Below, in pieces: positions 8,608 through 13,330 of a stretch of DNA of 13,330 nt. How positions within the stretch are numbered: position 1 is the stretch's first letter; every line of letters begins with the position of its first letter. The notes beneath the pieces were generated by a model that was not told the origin of the DNA, made no database searches, and worked only from the letters and a program-made list of their open reading frames with translations. Made by a program: the position numbers and the translations under genes. Source of the DNA: an uncultured Prosthecobacter sp. (GTDB lineage: Bacteria; Verrucomicrobiota; Verrucomicrobiia; Verrucomicrobiales; Verrucomicrobiaceae). The stretch spans positions 1 through 13,330 of the forward strand of contig CANNUR010000063.1 in assembly GCA_947523045.1 (NCBI GenBank), read 5' to 3'.

Positions 8608-10035
8608 ATGCGGCTTGCGTACAGACCAAAAAGACTCAATCATTTGACCATGAGCAACAGTCTCGCTGCGAAAGCAGGTTCTACCCTCGCGAATGCCGTC
8701 AAAAACTGCTTTCCCCGTCCTCTGACGGAAGCAAATCTCGCGGACTTCTGGGTGGATACCCAGAATGCCCGGGATGGCCTTGTCAGCTTCCGTGACAATC
8801 TAAAAGACACACTAGAGCAGGAGGGAACACCTAAAGTGCTGGTCTATGGGCATAGAGGTTGTGGCAAGAGCACTGAGATCAATAAATTTGTTTCTGAATT
8901 AGGCCCTTCTTGGCTTGTTATTAAGCTAAATGCTGGGGATTACCTTCCTGTCAGCGGCAATCAAGCTGCGGATGTGTTGCTTGCGGCATGCACGCGACTC
9001 ATCGAGATCGCTGAAAAGCGCGAGCTTGAATTGAGTTCGAAAAGCATGAAGCCAGTGGTGGAGTATTTCACCGAGACAACCAAGGTCCAAAAAGATAGTC
9101 GCGAGAGCAGTTTAGAAATCGAGGCAGGCGCGGATTCCTCCCGTTCCATTCTCAGCACCCTTATTGGCCTGCGCGCCAAGCTAATAGCTGCACTCAAGTT
9201 TGGTTCCCGTTCCGAGGAGAGCACTATCGAGATCGTTCGGCGGCGCAAAGGTGAATTGGCTGCAGCTGTGCATGCCCTCACGCAGGCGGCGGAAATCTCG
9301 TGGAAGCAAAAGTGCGGCAACGAGTCAGGTCGCGTGCTGCTAGTCATTGAAGAACTCGACAAGCTAGGCTTGGAAGACGCGCACCGAATTTTTGTCGAAG
9401 ATGGACGCTTATTGGCGGAGGTGGGCATCCGCGCCATCTACACCATACCTGTCTTTGCTTTCCACTCCGCAGATGCCGGAGCCATACGTGCTTACTTTGA
9501 CCATGAACAGCGTCTCCCAATGATCAAAGTGGTGACGCCCGAAGGAATGCCAGCTCAGCAAGGGCGCGAAACTGTGCGAGATATTGTCCGCCGACGTGTG
9601 GCTGCCGACATTCTACCAGACGATGCACTGGATGTTTTGATTGTGCGCACCGGCGGTGTACTGCGCGATGTGTTCGAGGCCATTCAGACTGCGGCGCAGT
9701 TCCGCCCCGTCAAGCAGAGTGGAGTTTTAGATAAGAAGTCGATTGAAGAGGCGCTAAGGCGTATGGAGACAACCATTGGTCTTCAGATCGCCTACCCCCC
9801 CACGGAGAAAGGGGAAAGGAAAGATCCCAAACCACTCCAAAAGAAACTGGCCGAGATAGCCAAAAAGCAGGCGCTCAAGCAGCGTATCATTGCTCAGCCT
9901 GACCCAGAATTGCAATTACTACTTATGAGCGGAGCACTCCTCGAGTACAATGGCGATGGCTGGCTCGGTGTGCATCCGCTTGCAAAAGCCTATCTAGAAG
10001 ATCTCGGGGAACTGTGCCATGAAAGCACTCCCTAA
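8608..10035 (+). CDS. P-loop ATPase of the cassette (STAND/AAA+-like)
   Basis: This is a predicted cytoplasmic NTPase of 475 residues, not assignable to a named family. Walker A is G-H-R-G-C-G-K-S-T (81-89), preceded by a beta-strand K-V-L-V-Y. Walker B is V-L-L-V-I-E-E-L-D (243-251) with adjacent acidic residues. Further on, R-T-G-G-V-L-R-D-V-F-E-A-I (347-359) matches the Gly-Gly-x-x-Arg-Asp element found near the sensor-2 position in STAND and ORC/KAP-like AAA+ proteins. The C-terminus has a Lys-rich helix (about 400-426) and a compact winged-helix-like end with G-V-H-P-L-A-K-A-Y-L. No membrane segment or nuclease motif is seen. An alternative start at 8650 (M-S-N-S-L-A-A-K) would drop a basic 14-residue leader; neither start has a clear Shine-Dalgarno sequence. 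The last 17 bases overlap the next gene, which suggests translational coupling and a joint complex. Codon use is AT-richer than in the flanks, indicating acquisition by transfer. Confidence 0.8.
   Translation: MRLAYRPKRLNHLTMSNSLAAKAGSTLANAVKNCFPRPLTEANLADFWVDTQNARDGLVSFRDNLKDTLEQEGTPKVLVYGHRGCGKSTEINKFVSELGPSWLVIKLNAGDYLPVSGNQAADVLLAACTRLIEIAEKRELELSSKSMKPVVEYFTETTKVQKDSRESSLEIEAGADSSRSILSTLIGLRAKLIAALKFGSRSEESTIEIVRRRKGELAAAVHALTQAAEISWKQKCGNESGRVLLVIEELDKLGLEDAHRIFVEDGRLLAEVGIRAIYTIPVFAFHSADAGAIRAYFDHEQRLPMIKVVTPEGMPAQQGRETVRDIVRRRVAADILPDDALDVLIVRTGGVLRDVFEAIQTAAQFRPVKQSGVLDKKSIEEALRRMETTIGLQIAYPPTEKGERKDPKPLQKKLAEIAKKQALKQRIIAQPDPELQLLLMSGALLEYNGDGWLGVHPLAKAYLEDLGELCHESTP
10006..10010 (+). 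promoter_or_regulatory. Shine-Dalgarno-like site for the TPR gene
   Basis: GGGGA lies 8 bases ahead of the ATG at 10019 and inside the end of the ATPase gene. This supports the overlapping start and coupled translation of the two cassette genes. Confidence 0.45.
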
Positions 10036-12172
10036 ATTTGCAGAGCCAGCCAGTGAGGTCATCGAGCGGCTCGCGGAACCGGCTCCAGCACTCTTGTTGC
10101 TGCGTTACCTCGACGCCAAGTTACCAACCTACATCATGGGACAGCTCGGGGGGCTGCCCTCCCAGCCCCGCCGCCACTTACTCTATTACCGCGTCGACGT
10201 AGAAGAAACCGCGCCTGGTAGTGCATCGGCCATCGCTGCCGAGTGTCTAAAACTGGCTGGTACCGCGCCGCCTCCCATCCTGTTACTGGTGCCAGAATAT
10301 TCTTCCGGCGGTGAGCTTCCCGCGCAGCAAGCCACTAGGTTTTGGAAGCACCTCAATGCATTACGAGAGACTATTGGGCAGCTCAATGCCCGCATTCTTA
10401 TTTGCCTTGATTTTGTGCAGGAGCCTTATGCCGCCGCTCATGCTCGCGATCTACTATCTTGGTGCGCGCCAAAGTTCACGGTGCTGGAGCGTCTCATGAC
10501 GGAAGAAGAGTCTACTGCAATGCCTTTCATGGAATCGATGGCGAAAGCTTCCGCAGAAGGTGCAACGGACGAAGCCCGCTTCCAAGCCCGCTCCTTGGCT
10601 CCTCTTTGGCAAGATCTGCTGGATTCTGGCCGAAAGCCGTCCGTCGCAGAGGTGGAGCATCTTGGCTTGCCACTACTTGATTTTGCGCTCGAAGAGCACC
10701 AAATAGCAGAAGCGGAACGACTAGACTCCGTCATAGAACAAGCAAACCTTCCCGCTTGCTCGGTTCGCGGCTCTTGGTTGCGGCTGCGCGGTGATCTTGC
10801 GGTCGCTCTGGGCCAGTTTGCTCAAGCTGACACGGCCTACCATGAAGCAATTCGGCTTCAGGAGTTGCTGCTCCAACAATCTCCAAAGAGCTTGCGCGCT
10901 AAGCGAGACTTATCTGTGACGCTCAACCAGTTCGCCACATATTTGATGGAGCGAGGCCAGCCCGGTGACGCGGAGCAAATTCTCCCTTTGCTGGAGCGAA
11001 ATTTACGGCTGCTGGAACAAATACTAGCAGTTAACCCTCAATCGGTTCAGGCTCTGCGGGATGTCTCGGTCAGCCTAGAGAAATTGGCGGACTTTTTGAT
11101 GCAGCGAGGGTGGATCGGAGATGCTGATGCTGCCTTAGAGCATTATCAGCGATGTCACAATCTACGCGAACAGTTGCTCAATGAGCACCCTCAGTCGGCA
11201 CAGTTTGCACGTGATGTTTCCGTGAGCCACTTCAAGCTAGCGGATTTTCTAGCCCGTCGCGATCAGGAGGGAGATGCGGAAGCGGGCTTGAGCCATTGCC
11301 AGCGCAGTCTGGAAGTTGCTGAAAGCCTTCTAGAGTCTAATCCGAAGTCAGCGCGGGCAGCTCGGGACTTGGCTGTGAGCTTTGCCAAGTTGGCGGACTT
11401 CCTAGTCCGACGTGGGCAATCGGGTGACGCGGAAAAGGCCTTTAGGTACTATCAGCGCTGTCAAGAAGTGCTCGAAAGTTTACTGGAGGGCAATCCGCAG
11501 TCGACTCAGGCGGCGCGGGATGTGTCGGTAAGTCTCCTCAAGCTAGCCGACTTCCTCGGCCAACGCGGCCAGGCAGGCGACACAGAAGCGGCCTTGGCGC
11601 TTTACGCGCGCGACTTAGAAATTAGCGAATATCTGCTAAAGGCCAACCCGCAGTCGGCGCAGACGGCACGGGATGTATCGGTAAGCCTAGATCGAGCAGG
11701 TGACTTTCAGGCTAGGCGCGGGCAGTCTGGGGATGCGGAAGCGGCATTGGCGTACTACCGGCGCAGTTATGATGTCCGTCAGCAGATACTCCAAGCTAAC
11801 CCGCAGTCTGCGCAAGCGGTGCGGGATTTGTCAGTAAGCTTAATCAAGCTGGCCGATTTTTTGGCCCAACGTGGGGAAGCGGGCGATAGAGAAGCCGCCT
11901 TGGCGTATTACCAGCGCTGTTTAGAATTGCGCAAAGGATTACTGGATGCCAACCCGAGGTCAGTAGATGCGGCTCGTGACATAGCGGTGTTATATTTCAA
12001 ATTTGCTCATTTTTACCGTGAGCTTGGTGATGAGCAGGCTGCTTTGAAAAACCTAGCTAAGTGCTTTGATGTTATTGACTCTTTTGTCCGAGAGGGGTAC
12101 CCGATGGACGCGCAGATACGTCAGCTCCACGCTGAACTCGCGGCCATGTTTTCGAAAACTTCGCCGGACTGA
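10019..12172 (+). CDS. TPR-like repeat protein with unknown alpha/beta N-terminal domain
   Basis: This 717-residue protein has three parts. Residues 1 to about 200 alternate predicted strands (H-L-L-Y-Y-R-V-D; P-I-L-L-L-V-P-E-Y; A-R-I-L-I-C-L-D-F; K-F-T-V-L) with helices, a Rossmann-like pattern with no catalytic motif I recognise and no Walker A. Residues about 240-287 look like a classical TPR (L-R-G-D-L-A-V-A-L-G-Q-F-A-Q-A-D-T-A-Y-H-E-A-I). From residue 288 a long TPR variant repeats with exact 51-residue period. Its N/S/H-P markers fall at 288, 339, 390, 441, 492, 543, 594 and 645, followed by a conserved R-D-(L/V)-(S/A)-V-S, then K-L-A-D-F-L-x-x-R-G and G-D-x-E-A-A-L. TPR arrays bind partner proteins or sense ligands. 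The 17-base overlap with the ATPase gene implies the two act together, with this protein as sensor or scaffold and its N-terminal domain as possible effector. Base composition matches the ATPase gene, not the flanks. Confidence 0.8.
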   Translation: MKALPKFAEPASEVIERLAEPAPALLLLRYLDAKLPTYIMGQLGGLPSQPRRHLLYYRVDVEETAPGSASAIAAECLKLAGTAPPPILLLVPEYSSGGELPAQQATRFWKHLNALRETIGQLNARILICLDFVQEPYAAAHARDLLSWCAPKFTVLERLMTEEESTAMPFMESMAKASAEGATDEARFQARSLAPLWQDLLDSGRKPSVAEVEHLGLPLLDFALEEHQIAEAERLDSVIEQANLPACSVRGSWLRLRGDLAVALGQFAQADTAYHEAIRLQELLLQQSPKSLRAKRDLSVTLNQFATYLMERGQPGDAEQILPLLERNLRLLEQILAVNPQSVQALRDVSVSLEKLADFLMQRGWIGDADAALEHYQRCHNLREQLLNEHPQSAQFARDVSVSHFKLADFLARRDQEGDAEAGLSHCQRSLEVAESLLESNPKSARAARDLAVSFAKLADFLVRRGQSGDAEKAFRYYQRCQEVLESLLEGNPQSTQAARDVSVSLLKLADFLGQRGQAGDTEAALALYARDLEISEYLLKANPQSAQTARDVSVSLDRAGDFQARRGQSGDAEAALAYYRRSYDVRQQILQANPQSAQAVRDLSVSLIKLADFLAQRGEAGDREAALAYYQRCLELRKGLLDANPRSVDAARDIAVLYFKFAHFYRELGDEQAALKNLAKCFDVIDSFVREGYPMDAQIRQLHAELAAMFSKTSPD
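10880..12103 (+). repeat. 153-base tandem repeat array encoding 51-residue TPR-like units
   Basis: Eight repeat starts lie at exact 153-base steps (10880, 11033, 11186, 11339, 11492, 11645, 11798, 11951). The last unit is degenerate. The nucleotide copies have diverged at many positions while the protein consensus N-P-Q-S-A-Q-A-A-R-D-V-S-V-S is kept, and no insertion or deletion breaks the period. Confidence 0.85.
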
Positions 12173-12236
12173 ACTGGCGGGCGCGCTCCCGATGGGTGCG
12201 TCTTGCCCGCTCCGGCTTCCGCGTGTATCTGCTTGG

Positions 12237-13226
12237 ATGCGCCGCCTGCTCTGCCTGCTTCTCGCCCCCGCCGCCAGCGGGTTCGACCTGCGCCTGCCGA
12301 CCGACAACGACGCCCTGCTGCGGGGCGACGGTCCCGGGTACTTCCAGTTCGTCGACCGCGACTTCGAGGGCGTGAAATCGACGCCCTGGGAGGGCGGCCA
12401 ATTCGGCTTTGTGCGCGATGCCCGCCGGGTCGCGGGCGGCATTGCCTTCGCGCGCTTTCATGAGGGTCTCGACGTCAAGCCGCTGCAGCGCGATGCGGCC
12501 GGCAACCCGCTCGACGAGGTGCGCGCCATCCTGCCGGGGCGCGTGGTCCACACCAGCGCCGAGGCCGGGCGCAGCAACTACGGTCGCTACGTCGTCGTCG
12601 AACACACCCTGCCCGAGGGACCGTTCTACAGCCTTTATGCCCACCTCGGCACGATCGCCGTCTCGGTCGATGACCGTCTCGATGCCGGTCAGAAGCTCGG
12701 CATCATGGGGTTCACCGGCAGCGGCATCGACCGCCGTCGCTCCCACCTGCACGTCGAACTGAACCTGCTGCTGTCGGAACGCTTTCCCGAGTGGCATGCC
12801 GAGTTCTTCCGCACGCCCAACCGCCACGGCTTGTACAACGGCCTCAACCTGCTCGGCCTCGATCTGCAGTCGCTCTACCTGCAGCGACAGAAGAACCCCG
12901 GCCTCGGCTTGGCGGATTTCCTGCGCACGCAGGAAGCCTACTTTGAAATCACCGTGCCCGGTTCGGCGCGCATGGAACTCATCGAACGCTACCCCTGGCT
13001 CGGCCTCGCCTCGCGCGGCGACGCCCCTTCGTGGGTGCTGCGCTGCACGCGCTGGGGTTTTCCCGTGGCCGTCCGGCCCGGCACCCGCGCGGTGGCCACG
13101 GGGGTCGCCACCTGGGTCAAGGACGACCCGATGCCGCACTACTACAACACCCGCGGCCTGCTCAACAACAGCGGCCAGATCACCGTCGAGGGCCTGCGCT
13201 TCGCCCGCCTGCTTTGCGGCTTCTGA
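12237..13226 (+). CDS. M23-family (LytM-type) metallopeptidase, exported
   Basis: This is a predicted secreted or periplasmic zinc peptidase of 329 residues acting on peptidoglycan cross-links. A short signal peptide is visible (M-R-R-L-L-C-L-L-L-A-P-A-A-S-G), which is why the ATG at 12237 is chosen over the in-frame upstream Met at 12192 and the longer frame back to 12066, which runs into the TPR gene. The M23 zinc ligands are intact: His75 and Asp79 in H-E-G-L-D, and His172 in H-L-H-V-E. His136 in Y-A-H-L-G and His170 complete the catalytic set. The fold also shows I-L-P-G-R-V-V and G-I-M-G-F-T-G-S-G, typical of the LytM core. About 150 residues of unassigned C-terminal sequence follow the core. 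The stop lies 4 bases before tsaD, so the two are probably co-transcribed. Composition is again GC-rich, marking the right edge of the foreign cassette. Confidence 0.88.
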   Translation: MRRLLCLLLAPAASGFDLRLPTDNDALLRGDGPGYFQFVDRDFEGVKSTPWEGGQFGFVRDARRVAGGIAFARFHEGLDVKPLQRDAAGNPLDEVRAILPGRVVHTSAEAGRSNYGRYVVVEHTLPEGPFYSLYAHLGTIAVSVDDRLDAGQKLGIMGFTGSGIDRRRSHLHVELNLLLSERFPEWHAEFFRTPNRHGLYNGLNLLGLDLQSLYLQRQKNPGLGLADFLRTQEAYFEITVPGSARMELIERYPWLGLASRGDAPSWVLRCTRWGFPVAVRPGTRAVATGVATWVKDDPMPHYYNTRGLLNNSGQITVEGLRFARLLCGF

Positions 13227-13230
13227 TGTC

Positions 13231-13330
13231 ATGATCCTCGCCCTCGAATCCTCCTGCGACGAAACCGCCGCGGCGATCTGTGCCCGCGACGGCCGCCTGC
13301 TCGCCGCCCGCGTCGCCTCGCAGGCGGAGA
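13231..13330 (+). CDS. tsaD: tRNA N6-adenosine threonylcarbamoyltransferase, N-terminal fragment
   Basis: The final 100 bases encode M-I-L-A-L-E-S-S-C-D-E-T-A-A-A-I and a further stretch up to the window end. L-(A/G)-(L/I)-E-(S/T)-S-C-D-E-T is the invariant N-terminus of TsaD (formerly Gcp/YgjD), which transfers the threonylcarbamoyl group to A37 of ANN-decoding tRNAs together with TsaB and TsaE. Only 33 codons are visible. It starts 4 bases after the M23 stop and probably shares its transcript. Confidence 0.93.
   Translation, partial: MILALESSCDETAAAICARDGRLLAARVASQAE

Noticed and set aside
8580..8795. Small open frame of 71 codons at the start of the cassette
   Set aside because: It overlaps the ATPase gene in another frame, lacks a ribosome site and shows no recognisable features.
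10880..12103. CRISPR array or non-coding tandem repeat
   Set aside because: The repeats are 153 bases, diverged, in one open frame and conserved at protein level, so they are a coding repeat.
12203..12230. Promoter for the M23-tsaD unit (TTGCCC then GTATCT, 16 bases apart)
   Set aside because: Both boxes are weak and the -10 would end only 6 bases before the chosen ATG, so it is not better than chance.
8475..12236. Phage-type attachment repeats, tRNA target or transposase marking the cassette
   Set aside because: I compared the sequences at both composition borders and found no convincing direct repeat, no tRNA gene and no integrase or transposase gene.
12072..13232. Minus-strand open frame of 386 codons opposite the M23 gene
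   Set aside because: Shadow of a GC-rich gene; the plus strand shows a complete M23 motif set and a signal peptide.

Overview
The window looks like chromosomal DNA of a GC-rich, Gram-negative bacterium, most likely a member of the Verrucomicrobiota. This is inferred from a Tat-exported Gfo/Idh/MocA oxidoreductase of the kind common in Verrucomicrobiota and Planctomycetota, from dense GC-rich palindromes in and between genes, and from in-frame repeat insertions in a housekeeping gene. No rRNA or other phylogenetic marker was available to test it.

Layout. Positions 1-2107 (+) hold the end of an outer-membrane beta-barrel gene, then a tightly packed manganese/iron-type ABC transporter pair: a substrate-binding lipoprotein and an ATPase. 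No permease gene is visible. Positions 2108-2395 are a nested palindromic region that includes the end of valS. valS (2381-5143, -) carries two probable in-frame repeat insertions. After another palindromic gap comes an Hsp70-family chaperone (5292-7040, -). It is divergent from the Tat-exported oxidoreductase (7155-8474, +). At the right edge an M23 metallopeptidase (12237-13226, +) sits 4 bases before the start of tsaD (13231 onward, cut by the window end).

Between the oxidoreductase and the M23 gene lies the most interesting part: a compact two-gene cassette (about 8475-12172). Its base composition is clearly lower in GC than either flank (28-35% GC in the lines I counted at its left end, against 75% just upstream). 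It starts with an AT-rich leader holding a well-spaced sigma70-like promoter overlaid by several palindromes. Next comes a P-loop ATPase with Walker A, Walker B and a STAND/AAA+-like C-terminal Gly-Gly-x-x-Arg element. Overlapping it by 17 bases is a 717-residue protein with an unrecognised alpha/beta N-terminal domain and a TPR-like array of exactly 51-residue period.

My reading, which is inference, is that this is a horizontally acquired split STAND-like system. One protein would supply the NTPase switch, and the other would supply the superstructure-forming sensor array and possibly the effector. Systems of this architecture are often used in biological conflict or signalling, but nothing in the sequence proves a defence role.
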